A stretch of DNA of 47,456 nucleotides from positions 1 through 47,456 of the forward strand of contig NZ_BJNV01000037.1 in assembly GCF_006539865.1 (NCBI RefSeq). Reading direction: 5' to 3'. The translations under genes and the position numbers were made by a program. The notes beneath the pieces were generated by a model. It ran no database searches and was not told where the DNA came from. It was given only the letters and a program-made list of their open reading frames with translations. The number at the start of each line of letters is the position of its first letter. Within the stretch, counting starts at the first letter, position 1. Source of the DNA: Zoogloea ramigera. Lineage in GTDB: Bacteria > Pseudomonadota > Gammaproteobacteria > Burkholderiales > Rhodocyclaceae. Shown in pieces: positions 1 to 7,057 of the stretch.

Positions 1-19
1 GGCGCTGCGCACCAGCACC

Positions 20-34
20 GCCCCCCGAGGGGGC
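20..34. repeat. Dispersed GC-rich palindrome, copy 1
   Basis: The 15-mer GCCCCCCGAGGGGGC (arms GCCCCC/GGGGGC around CGA) occurs here and, identically, at 2787-2801. It is followed by a second dyad-rich stretch containing AGCTTGGGGCGG (about 44-55). Two identical intergenic copies in one window suggest a dispersed palindromic element. Its mobility and function cannot be judged from this sequence. Confidence 0.6.
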
Positions 35-159
35 AGGCCGGAAAGCTTGGGGCGGCCCGGCGCTTTCCGGCTGGCGGCTGGCCGCCGGCCCGCCGGCGTG
101 GCAGACTGCCCGGCGCTCCGGGCCAGCCCGGCCCCGGGGCGGTCATTCCGGAGGCCCCG

Positions 160-639
160 ATGGAAAAACACCCCTGGTGGCGGGGGCGACGTGGCGAATG
201 GTACGTCGCGCTGCAGCTGTGCCTGTTTGCGCTGGTGGTCTTCGGGCCAACTGGCGGTTCGGCGTGGCCGGCGCCCCTGGCGGCGCTTGCCGGGCCGGCG
301 GGTATGGCGTTGATCGTCGTCGGCGGGCTGATCTCGGCCGCCGCGGCGCTGCATCTGGGGCCCCACCTCACACCCCTGCCCCACCCCAAGGACAGCTGCG
401 AACTGATCGACAGCGGCCTCTATGCCTGGGTGCGCCACCCGATCTACTGCGGCATCATCCTCGCCGCCTTCGGCTGGGCGCTATACGTGCAGGGGGTGCT
501 CAGCCTGCTGTGGGCCGCGCTGCTGGTGGTCTTCTTCGACATCAAGTCACGCCGCGAGGAGGCCTGGCTGGCCGCCCGCTTCCCGGCCTACGCCGATTAC
601 CGGCGGCGGGTGCGCAAGCTGATTCCGTTCATCTACTGA
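160..639 (+). CDS. Isoprenylcysteine carboxyl methyltransferase-family membrane protein
   Basis: This 159-residue protein has about four hydrophobic segments. Its C-terminal half has the ICMT/PEMT-family pattern: GLYAWVRHPIYCG near residues 86-98, a further membrane segment, then REEAWLAARFPAYADYRRR near 130-148 with a basic C-terminus. Bacterial members are S-adenosylmethionine-dependent integral membrane methyltransferases whose substrates are mostly unknown. The ATG at 160 is preceded by GGAGG at 150-154. The downstream gene converges from the other strand, so this is probably a single-gene transcript. The family call is firm; the substrate is not identifiable. Confidence 0.85.
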   Translation: MEKHPWWRGRRGEWYVALQLCLFALVVFGPTGGSAWPAPLAALAGPAGMALIVVGGLISAAAALHLGPHLTPLPHPKDSCELIDSGLYAWVRHPIYCGIILAAFGWALYVQGVLSLLWAALLVVFFDIKSRREEAWLAARFPAYADYRRRVRKLIPFIY

Positions 640-760
640 GCGCCCGGGCCGGGCGTCGCCCAGCCCGCCCGCCGCGGGGGTGGATGAAACCTGAGGCGGC
701 CCTGTGGTTCCTTGAGGCACCACGGCGGCTTTGTCAGGCAGCGCGGCCCACGACCGCAAC

Positions 761-1702
761 TCATGCCATCGCCAGCTCGACCCTGTTGCGGCCGTCCCGC
801 TTGGCCTCGTAGAGCTTGGCGTCGGCCTTGCGGAACAGCTGTGCCAGCGCGCCCTCGGCCCGCGGCTGATACGCGCCCCCCACCGAGAGGGTGATGCGCC
901 CCCAGGGCTCATTGGACTCGTGGGGGATCGCCAGCCCCACCACTCCGGCCCTGAGCGCCTCGGCGATGCGGGGAAAGGCCTTGACCGGGCAGCGCGGCAG
1001 GATCACCGAAAACTCCTCGCCCCCGTAGCGTGCCACGAAGGCCTCCCGCAGCCCTTCGGCGTTGGCCCCCTCGACGACCCGGCTGAGGGCGCCCGCCACC
1101 TGGCGCAGGGCATCGTCGCCGAGCAGGTGGCCGTAACGGTCGTTGTAGCGCTTGAAGTGGTCCACATCCACCATCAGCAGACCACAGGGGGCCGCCTCGC
1201 GGGACAGCACCGCCCACAGCTCGTCGAGGCGCTGGTCCATGTAACGCCGGTTGAAGAGGCCGGTGAGCCCGTCCAGATTGGCCTGCGCCGCCAGCTTGCG
1301 GTTGGCCCGCGACAGCTCGGCCCGCAGCGCGGCGATCCGCGCCATGGCCTTCATCTTGGCCTCGAACACCGCCGCCGGCACCGACTTGGCGATGAAGGCG
1401 TCTCCCCCCGCATCGATGGCGGCCACCAGGTTCTCGGGCGTGTTGGTGGCGGTAAGGAAGATGATGGGCGTCCACGCCCACTGCCGCGTGGCTTCGAAGG
1501 CGCGGATGTGCCGCACCGCCTCGAAACCGTTCATCCCCGGCATCTCGATGTCCATGAACACCAGGTCGGGGGGGATCTCACGGAAGCGGGCCAGCGCCTC
1601 GGCGCCATCGGCGGCGGGAACGACTTCGTGCCCCATCGCCTTCAGCCTGGCACTGAAGGCGACCCGCACAGAACACGAATCGTCCACGAACAACACACGC
1701 AT
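761..1702 (-). CDS. Response regulator with GGDEF diguanylate cyclase domain
   Basis: This 313-residue protein has an N-terminal receiver domain (acidic pair DD at 7-8, phospho-acceptor Asp51 in FMDIEMPG, Lys106 in FIAKS) followed by a GGDEF domain with intact GGEEF at about 227-231. It is therefore expected to make cyclic di-GMP under control of phosphorylation. No RxxD inhibitory site is visible five residues before GGEEF. The start MRVLFVDD at 1702 is chosen because GGAGAGG lies just upstream on the minus strand; a start eight codons further upstream is possible but has no such site. No partner kinase is adjacent. The gene is divergent from norE. Confidence 0.93.
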   Translation of the reverse strand: MRVLFVDDSCSVRVAFSARLKAMGHEVVPAADGAEALARFREIPPDLVFMDIEMPGMNGFEAVRHIRAFEATRQWAWTPIIFLTATNTPENLVAAIDAGGDAFIAKSVPAAVFEAKMKAMARIAALRAELSRANRKLAAQANLDGLTGLFNRRYMDQRLDELWAVLSREAAPCGLLMVDVDHFKRYNDRYGHLLGDDALRQVAGALSRVVEGANAEGLREAFVARYGGEEFSVILPRCPVKAFPRIAEALRAGVVGLAIPHESNEPWGRITLSVGGAYQPRAEGALAQLFRKADAKLYEAKRDGRNRVELAMA

Positions 1703-1798
1703 CCCGACCTCTCCACCCGTGACCAAGCCCAGCTCTTTCTAACGCTGCGCCGCGCAAAAACTTGAGGGTTATACCCCCGATCGAGCCTGCCGGCGAAC

Positions 1799-1812
1799 TT
1801 GTGACAAATCAA
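1799..1812. promoter_or_regulatory. FNR/Dnr-type box upstream of norE
   Basis: TTGTGACAAATCAA matches TTGAT-N4-ATCAA with one perfect half-site (ATCAA) and two mismatches in the other. It lies 35 bp before the ATG at 1848. If bound at -41.5 as in class II FNR promoters, transcription would start near 1847, just before that ATG. This fits oxygen- or NO-responsive control of norEFQ. It is inferred from sequence only. Confidence 0.6.
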
Positions 1813-1847
1813 GGCCCATGCGGCGCCCTTCTGCGATCCTGCCGAAC

Positions 1848-2438
1848 ATGGAAAACCACCCCGACACCGTCCATCCCGGCCCCGCGGCGGCTCCGCCCGG
1901 CGACCTGGCGATCTGGTTCTTCATCCTGGCCGAGCTGCTGGCCTTCGGCGTGTTCTTTGCCGCCTACGCCTTCGGTCGGGCCCACAACGTGGCGCTCTTC
2001 AACGAGATGCAGCAGACCCTCGACCGCCAGGCCGGGGCCTTCAACACCGTGCTGCTGATCACCGGCAGCTGGTGCGTGGCGCGGGCCGTCGAGGCCGTCG
2101 AGCGCAGCCGCTCGGCCACCGGCGCGCGCTGGCTGGCGGCGGGCATCGCCTGCGGCGGCGGCTTTCTGGTGGTGAAGGGCTTCGAGTACGCGGCCAAGTT
2201 CGGGGCGGGCATCAACCTGTCCACCAACACCTTCTATATGTTCTACCTGTCGCTCACCTTCTTCCACTTCATGCACGTCATCCTGGGCATGGTGATCCTG
2301 GTCGCGCTGTGGTGGAAGACCCGCCAGGGCGCCTACGGGCCGGGCAACATGAACGGCATCGAGAGCGGCGCCGCCTACTGGCACATGGTTGACCTGGTGT
2401 GGATCGTGCTGTTCCCCCTCGTGTATGTGATGCACTGA
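1848..2438 (+). CDS. norE: NorE-like cytochrome c oxidase subunit III-family protein
   Basis: This 196-residue membrane protein belongs to the subunit III (CoxC/NorE) fold. It has about five hydrophobic segments, beginning with DLAIWFFILAELLAFGVFF, and includes FYMFYLSLTFFHFMHVILG and a C-terminal YWHMVDLVWIVLFPLVYVMH. At this short length and beside a NorF-like protein and NorQ, it is the NOR accessory protein rather than a terminal oxidase subunit. NorE supports nitric oxide reductase activity without being part of the NorCB core. The ATG at 1848 is preferred because the FNR-like box at 1799-1812 would start transcription near 1847; an in-frame ATG at 1818 lies almost inside the box. norF follows after 46 bp. 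Confidence 0.9.
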   Translation: MENHPDTVHPGPAAAPPGDLAIWFFILAELLAFGVFFAAYAFGRAHNVALFNEMQQTLDRQAGAFNTVLLITGSWCVARAVEAVERSRSATGARWLAAGIACGGGFLVVKGFEYAAKFGAGINLSTNTFYMFYLSLTFFHFMHVILGMVILVALWWKTRQGAYGPGNMNGIESGAAYWHMVDLVWIVLFPLVYVMH

Positions 2439-2484
2439 TGAAAACCCACGCCACCCGGCTTCCACCCGCCCTGCAGGGAGCACG

Positions 2485-2760
2485 ATGATGAACACTCGCC
2501 AGCTCAACTTCGTGTGGGTCGTGCTGATGCTCGCGACCCTCGCCACCTACGCCATCGGCGAGGTCGGCGCGCAGCTCGGCATCGTCGGCCCGCTGGCGAT
2601 GACCGCACTGCTGGTCATCAGCTTCATCAAGGGCCGGCTGGTGGCGCTGGACTTCATGGGCCTGCGCGGGGTCAAATTCTTCTGGCGCGGCCTGCTGATC
2701 GGCTGGCTGCTGCTCGTCTCGGCGCTGATCGCGCTGGCCTACTGGATCGCACTGAAATGA
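2485..2760 (+). CDS. norF: NorF-like small membrane protein (cytochrome c oxidase subunit IV family)
   Basis: This 91-residue protein has three hydrophobic helices, the prokaryotic COX4/NorF pattern: FVWVVLMLATLATYAIGE, then a central PLAMTALLVISFIKGRLVALDF segment, then LLIGWLLLVSALIALAYWIAL. It acts in the inner membrane. NorE and NorF are encoded together in many denitrifiers and are required for full NOR activity. The start at 2485 follows GGGAG at 2475-2479; a second ATG overlaps at 2488. The NorF call relies on size, topology and position between norE and norQ. Confidence 0.85.
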   Translation: MMNTRQLNFVWVVLMLATLATYAIGEVGAQLGIVGPLAMTALLVISFIKGRLVALDFMGLRGVKFFWRGLLIGWLLLVSALIALAYWIALK

Positions 2761-2786
2761 CAACCCCCACGCTCAGTCCCTTCGCT

Positions 2787-2801
2787 GCCCCCCGAGGGGG
2801 C
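2787..2801. repeat. Dispersed GC-rich palindrome, copy 2, plus flanking dyad
   Basis: This copy is identical to the 15-mer at 20-34. It is followed by the inverted pair CAGTCCC (2805-2811) and GGGACTG (2827-2833), which ends three bases before the norQ start codon. CAGTCCCTTCG also occurs twice directly (2774-2784 and 2805-2815). The element fills the whole norF-norQ gap and could affect norQ translation or transcript stability. Confidence 0.65.
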
Positions 2802-2835
2802 GCCCAGTCCCTTCGGGCGGCCGGGCGGGACTGGG

Positions 2836-3642
2836 ATGAACGCCCCGATGACCACAATGACCATTGACACCCCCTTCTACGAAGCCGCCGGCAACGAGAT
2901 CGAAGTCTTCGAACAGGCCTGGAAGAACCGCCTGCCGCTCCTCATCAAGGGCCCCACCGGCGTCGGAAAGACGCGCTTCGTGGCCCACATGGCGGCCCGG
3001 CTGGGGCTGCCGCTGTACACCGTGGCCTGCCACGACGATCTCACCGCCGCCGACCTGGTGGGCCGCCACCTGCTCGGCGACGGCCAGACGGTGTGGTGCG
3101 ACGGCCCCCTCACCCGCGCCGTGCGCGAGGGCGGCATCTGCTACCTCGACGAGGTGGTCGAAGCCCGCCGCGACACCACCGTGGTCATCCACCCCCTCGC
3201 CGACGACCGCCGCGTGCTACCCATCGACCGCACCGGCGAGCTGCTCCACGCCCCCGACCGCTTCATGCTGGTGATGTCCTACAACCCGGGCTACCAGAAC
3301 TTCCTCAAGGGCCTCAAGCCCTCCACCCGCCAGCGCTTCGTGAGCCTGCGCTTCGACTTCCCGAGCGCCGCCCGCGAAGAGTCCATCCTCCTGGGCGAGG
3401 CCGCCTGCGACCCGCTGCTCGCCAGGCAGCTCGTCTCCATCGCCCAGCGCCTGCGCAGCCTGAAGGACGTGGACCTCGAGGAGGTCGTGTCCACCCGCCT
3501 GCTGGTGTATGCGGCCAAGCTCGTCAAGGTCGGCCTCGACCCGGTCGAAGCGTGCCGCTCGGCGCTGGTCGAGAGCCTCACCGACGACGTGGAAGTTGCC
3601 GAGGCGCTCCTCGAGGTGGTCAAGGCTACATTCGGCCGCTAG
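2836..3642 (+). CDS. norQ: NorQ/NirQ/CbbQ-family AAA+ ATPase
   Basis: This 268-residue cytoplasmic MoxR-like AAA+ protein carries Walker A GPTGVGKT (residues about 39-46) and a Walker B strand ICYLDEV (about 101-107), then the family segment SYNPGYQNFLKGLKPSTRQR. NirQ/NorQ proteins work with a von Willebrand-domain partner (NorD) to activate NOR, probably by metal or heme insertion or remodelling. Here it is grouped with norE and norF instead of norCB, and no norD gene is present in the window. The start at 2836 abuts the palindromic element; in-frame ATGs at 2848 and 2857 are alternatives. Confidence 0.94.
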   Translation: MNAPMTTMTIDTPFYEAAGNEIEVFEQAWKNRLPLLIKGPTGVGKTRFVAHMAARLGLPLYTVACHDDLTAADLVGRHLLGDGQTVWCDGPLTRAVREGGICYLDEVVEARRDTTVVIHPLADDRRVLPIDRTGELLHAPDRFMLVMSYNPGYQNFLKGLKPSTRQRFVSLRFDFPSAAREESILLGEAACDPLLARQLVSIAQRLRSLKDVDLEEVVSTRLLVYAAKLVKVGLDPVEACRSALVESLTDDVEVAEALLEVVKATFGR

Positions 3643-3758
3643 GCACGGCTGCGCCAAAAGCCCTTTTCTGGCGGGCTTCCGGCGGGTATGTTGCGGGTCG
3701 GCCACCCCGAGCGGGGGCCGTTACCCCTCAACGTTGCATGCCGAAGCCAAGCCCAAGA

Positions 3759-4292
3759 ATGAACCGACTCCTCCTCGCCGGCCTGCTGCTGTCCGCCTCC
3801 GCGGTGGCAGCGGCGGTGGACGCCCCGCCGTCCCTGACCTACTCCCGCTCCATCTCCAGCCCCATCACCATCACCCCCGCTGCCGCGCCCGGCGCCAGCC
3901 CCCTCAACCTCAAGCAGCTCCGCGCCCTTTACGCCGACATCGTGAAGCCCATCGAGCCGACCCGGCTGTGGTTCAAGAAGCCGCTCGCCGCCCGGCTCGG
4001 CGCCGAGCGGGACGCCGAGGCGCTGGTGCAGCGCATCGACAAGACCTTCGGCGAGGCGCCCGACGGCCCCGCCGCCGCCTGCCGCAGCGCGGCGATCCAG
4101 CAGCGCATGTACGTGGGCGCCATGAACAACATGGTGGCGCTGGCCGAAGGCCACGGCCAACCCGCCGCCCTCGACCTGCTGAGCGCCCTTGGCACCGCCG
4201 TGGCCTACGGCCAGGCCGCCGCCGATTGCCGCCGCTACCTGGAGAGCCAGCTCCCGGACGGCAAGACGCTGGACACGCCCACGAAAAAATGA
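3759..4292 (+). CDS. Predicted secreted protein of unknown function
   Basis: This 177-residue protein begins with a clear signal peptide (MNRLLLAGLLLSASAVAAAVDA), so it is probably periplasmic. The mature part is proline- and alanine-rich at first (about 25-55) and then helical, with two cysteines near residues 107 and 157. No family is recognised. A start at 3738 would add seven residues; neither start has a strong ribosome-binding site. It follows norQ by 116 bp and precedes a PA2779-type gene, but nothing ties it to either. Confidence 0.7.
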   Translation: MNRLLLAGLLLSASAVAAAVDAPPSLTYSRSISSPITITPAAAPGASPLNLKQLRALYADIVKPIEPTRLWFKKPLAARLGAERDAEALVQRIDKTFGEAPDGPAAACRSAAIQQRMYVGAMNNMVALAEGHGQPAALDLLSALGTAVAYGQAAADCRRYLESQLPDGKTLDTPTKK

Positions 4293-4402
4293 GGCCCCAC
4301 CCGGCCGGCCTCGCTTAACGCCGTGTTACAGCGCGCCGCTTGAAGCCGGCCGCCGGTGATGGGACGATCCAGCCCCGTCCCTTTTTGCCGAGAACAACAA
4401 CC

Positions 4403-4804
4403 ATGCGCCTCAAGCAGACACTCGCCGCCCTGCTCATCGTCAGCACCACCCACGTGGGTTTCGTCCAGACCGCCCAGGCCGCGATGGTCGGCACCGAAGC
4501 GGTCGCCCAGGCCAGCCAGGGCGCCGCCGCCCGCTCCGCCGACGAGGCCCGCAGCCAGCTCAACGACGCCTTCGCCCGCGCCGACGTGCAGGCCCGCCTG
4601 CAGGCCCTCGGCGTAGATAGCCGCGACGCCAGCGAGCGCGTCGCCGCCCTCACCGACGACGAAGCCACGCGCCTCGCCGGCGAGATCGACAAGGCCCCGG
4701 CCGGCGGCATCATCGAGGTGATCCTGTTCGTCTTCTTCGTGCTGCTCGTCACCGACATCCTCGGCTTCACCAAGGTCTTCCCCTTCACCCGCTCCATCCG
4801 CTAG
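4403..4804 (+). CDS. PA2779-family small membrane protein
   Basis: This 133-residue protein has a signal peptide (MRLKQTLAALLIVSTTHVGF, cleaved near AQAA), an alpha-helical region with DARSQLNDAFARADVQARL-like features, a segment SRDASERVAALTDDEATRLAGEID, and a C-terminal membrane helix (IIEVILFVFFVLLVTDILGF) with a basic tail. This architecture matches the uncharacterised PA2779 family, usually paired with a PA2778-type peptidase as here. The next gene starts three bases after its stop codon, indicating one transcript. The function is unknown. Confidence 0.85.
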   Translation: MRLKQTLAALLIVSTTHVGFVQTAQAAMVGTEAVAQASQGAAARSADEARSQLNDAFARADVQARLQALGVDSRDASERVAALTDDEATRLAGEIDKAPAGGIIEVILFVFFVLLVTDILGFTKVFPFTRSIR

Positions 4805-4807
4805 GCC

Positions 4808-5821
4808 ATGACGGCCCACCCCGGGCGGCGCCGGCTGCTTGCCGCGGCCGGCGCGCTGGCACTCGGCGGGCTGGCCGGCTGTGCCAGCCTCGGCGCCGCC
4901 GGCACCGCCGCCCTGCGCAGCGCACCGCCCGCCGGCCTGCCGCGGCGGGTCGAGCTGGCGGCGACACCCTTTTACCCCCAGGAAGACTTCCAGTGCGGCC
5001 CCGCCGCGCTGGCCATGGCACTCGGCGCCGCCGGGCTGGCAACGCCGCCCGAACAGCTCGCCCGCCAGATCTTCCTGCCCGGCCGGCAGGGCACGCTGCA
5101 GGTCGAGATGGTCACCGGCGCCCGCCGCAACGGCGCGCTGGCCGTCGAGATCCCCGGCAGCCTCGACGCACTGCTGCGCGAGACCGCTGCCGGCCACCCG
5201 GTGGTCGTGCTGCTCAACCTGGGGCTGTCGTGGGCGCCGTCGTGGCATTACGCGGTAGTGATCGGCTACGACCTCGACGCAGCCGCCTTCCTGCTCCGCT
5301 CCGGCCCCATCGAACGCCAGGTGCTGCCCTTCGAGACCCTCGAGCGCACCTGGGCCCGCGGCGGCAACTGGGCCTTTGTGGTGCTGCCGCCCGGCAAGCT
5401 CGCCGCCAGCGCTGGCGAGACGCAGACCACCACCGCCCTCGTCGCCTTCGAAAAGACCGCCCCGCCGCTCCGCGCCGCCACGGCCTACCGCAGCGCCCTC
5501 GAACGCTGGCCCGGCAGCCTCACCCTGGCGATGGGCCTCGGCAACAGCCTCTACAAAGCCGGCGCACTGCCCGAAGCCGAAACCGTGTTCAAGAACGCCG
5601 CCCGCCGCCACGACGCGGCCGCGGCCTGGAACAACCTCGCCAACCTCCTGCTCGAGCGTGGGCGCCTGCGCGAAGCCCGCGACGCGGCACAAAAAGCCGT
5701 CGCCCTCGGCGGCCCCACGCTGGACACGGCGCAGGACACCCTGCGACAGATCGAAGCCCGCCTGACTGCTTCTGCCAGCCCCCGCCGCAAAGCCCCCCGC
5801 GACAGGGCCGCCCGGCGCTGA
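4808..5821 (+). CDS. PA2778-family C39-like cysteine peptidase lipoprotein with TPR repeats
   Basis: This 337-residue protein has a twin-arginine-like basic start and a lipobox (GLAGC, Cys near residue 26), so it is a predicted lipoprotein. A papain-like C39 peptidase domain follows: QEDFQCGPAALAMAL supplies the nucleophilic Cys and its preceding Gln, and SWHYAVVIGY supplies the catalytic His. The C-terminal third has tetratricopeptide-like units (GNSLYKAGALPEAETVFKNA and NNLANLLLERGRLREARDA). C39 domains elsewhere cut double-glycine leaders, but no such substrate is visible nearby, so the physiological target is unknown. It is coupled to the PA2779-family gene. Confidence 0.88.
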   Translation: MTAHPGRRRLLAAAGALALGGLAGCASLGAAGTAALRSAPPAGLPRRVELAATPFYPQEDFQCGPAALAMALGAAGLATPPEQLARQIFLPGRQGTLQVEMVTGARRNGALAVEIPGSLDALLRETAAGHPVVVLLNLGLSWAPSWHYAVVIGYDLDAAAFLLRSGPIERQVLPFETLERTWARGGNWAFVVLPPGKLAASAGETQTTTALVAFEKTAPPLRAATAYRSALERWPGSLTLAMGLGNSLYKAGALPEAETVFKNAARRHDAAAAWNNLANLLLERGRLREARDAAQKAVALGGPTLDTAQDTLRQIEARLTASASPRRKAPRDRAARR

Positions 5822-5830
5822 CGCGCCCCC

Positions 5831-6529
5831 TCAGCACCCGCAGGCGGGATATCGCCCGGCAAAGCGGGCCGCCAAGCCCACCAGCTGCCCGGGCCCGGCC
5901 AGCGAAGAAAGATACAAACGGTCGTCGAAACCGCAGTTGTCGTCGGGCAGGCTGAGCAGCAGGTCGGCCCGGCCGTCCCCATCCAGGTCGCCCGCCCATC
6001 GCACGCGGGGGGTCGTGTCGCCGCCGTAGTGGCCCTCGAACGCCGTCGCAAACAAGAACTGCCGCGTCGTGCCGTCGCCCAGGTGGTAGCGGAAGCCCCC
6101 CTGCTCGGGCAGGCGCACCCACGACAGGGCCAGCTGCCGCGCATCCCCCGGCACCGTCCACCTCCCGCGCCGCCGCAGCTGATCGGCGACGCGGTCAACG
6201 TCCTTGCCGGCCCCATGCCAGCGCGTCACCGGGCCGGGGCTCAGCGCCAGCCCGTGCAGCAGCGCCAGCGGGCTGCCCTTGACCCGGGGGATCTCCAGCG
6301 GCACGCGAAATTCATCCAGATGCAGCACCGTCTTGCGGCTCAGCTGCAGGCGCGTCGAGCGCAGCGCGCAGCCGGCCGGCCCGCACTCCAGCGCCAGCCA
6401 GCCGCCCCCCGCCGGCAGGCTACCCGGCGCGTAGGCACCAGCCAGGTCGGTGAGCACCAACGGCCCCCCTTCTGCCCCGGCAGCGGGGCCGGCGAGGCTC
6501 AGCAGGATCAACAGCCGCACATGCTTCAT
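5831..6529 (-). CDS. Predicted secreted protein with an FG-GAP/VCBS-like Ca-binding motif
   Basis: This 232-residue protein has a short signal peptide (MKHVRLLILLSLAGPAAGAEG). The C-terminal part contains WAGDLDGDGRADLLLSLP, a DxDxDG loop typical of FG-GAP/VCBS-type calcium-binding beta repeats. Several cysteines are present (CGPAGC near 50-55, CGF near 203 and a terminal ACGC), suggesting disulfides in the periplasm. The start at 6529 is supported by GGGAGAA upstream on the minus strand; the frame continues further upstream into the 21-bp repeat array, but without a credible start. It converges on the peptidase gene with only 9 bp between stop codons. No specific function is recognised. Confidence 0.72.
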   Translation of the reverse strand: MKHVRLLILLSLAGPAAGAEGGPLVLTDLAGAYAPGSLPAGGGWLALECGPAGCALRSTRLQLSRKTVLHLDEFRVPLEIPRVKGSPLALLHGLALSPGPVTRWHGAGKDVDRVADQLRRRGRWTVPGDARQLALSWVRLPEQGGFRYHLGDGTTRQFLFATAFEGHYGGDTTPRVRWAGDLDGDGRADLLLSLPDDNCGFDDRLYLSSLAGPGQLVGLAARFAGRYPACGC

Positions 6530-6600
6530 GGGTTCTCCCAACCACCGACGCGCCGACGGAGGCGCCGCCTGGAACAGTAAAACGCTGACAGGCTCAACCT

Positions 6601-6852
6601 TCGGGCCGGACGGCCCAAGTCCGACTTGAACGATCGCAAGTCTAAGCCCCGCATGTTCAAGTTCGACTTGAACTCGTTCAAGTCCGAGCTGCAAATGTTC
6701 AAGTCGGACTTGAACATTCAAAGGTAAAACTTGAACTCGCCGAGCCCGGACTTGAACTGTTTCAAGTCCGACTTGAACTCGTTCAAGTCAAAGTTGAACT
6801 CACTCAAGTCAAACTTGAGCGGGTTCAAGTCCGGGCATCGACAGTTCAAGTC
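6601..6852. repeat. Array of twelve 21-bp palindromic units
   Basis: Read on the minus strand, twelve consecutive 21-bp units run without any insertion or deletion. Most follow GACTTGAA-N4-TTCAAGTC plus one base, so each unit is itself an inverted repeat and adjacent units form further dyads. In one minus-strand frame the units read as a heptapeptide close to DLNEFKS, interrupted by a TGA in the seventh unit. The outer units are the most degenerate. The array ends 72 bp before the start of the secreted-protein gene at 6529. It could be a regulator-binding array, a structural element, or the remnant of a heptad-repeat gene. Confidence 0.85.
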
Positions 6853-7057
6853 TGCGCATCAAAAAAGCATCAGTGCGACCGCAAAAAGCACCCAGCGATA
6901 GGCTGCCCGAGACCGCCTGATGCACCGCATAGTGTTGGTTGAGCACGTCGAGGCTAGTACCATCCGGTACCGGTTATTAACCGCCCCCTGCCAACCTTCG
7001 TTGAAGGTCGGCTAGCCGTGGTCGGATGCCACTACGCGAGATCCCCGCCAAACCTGT
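6853..7057. other. Intergenic region with three closely spaced dyads upstream of res
   Basis: The non-coding gap from 6530 to 7057 holds the 21-bp array and then this stretch. Within it lie GTACC-N4-GGTAC (6957-6970), CGGTTATTAACCG (6971-6983), ACCTTC-GTT-GAAGGT (6994-7008) and CGGCTAGCCG (7009-7018). The res start codon at 7058 has no recognisable ribosome-binding site. The dyads are candidate operators or RNA hairpins controlling the restriction-modification genes. No C-protein gene is seen. Confidence 0.5.

Noticed and set aside
640-760. Terminator between the methyltransferase-like gene and the GGDEF gene
   Set aside because: GC-rich dyads are present near 640-660, but there is no T-run on either strand.
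6526-6717. A 63-codon minus-strand gene starting in the 21-bp array (MFKSDLN...)
   Set aside because: After the heptads it runs into basic low-complexity sequence overlapping the start of the secreted-protein gene; it has no ribosome-binding site and a stop codon splits the array.
6601-6852. CRISPR array
   Set aside because: The repeats are contiguous 21-bp units with no spacers and no cas genes nearby.
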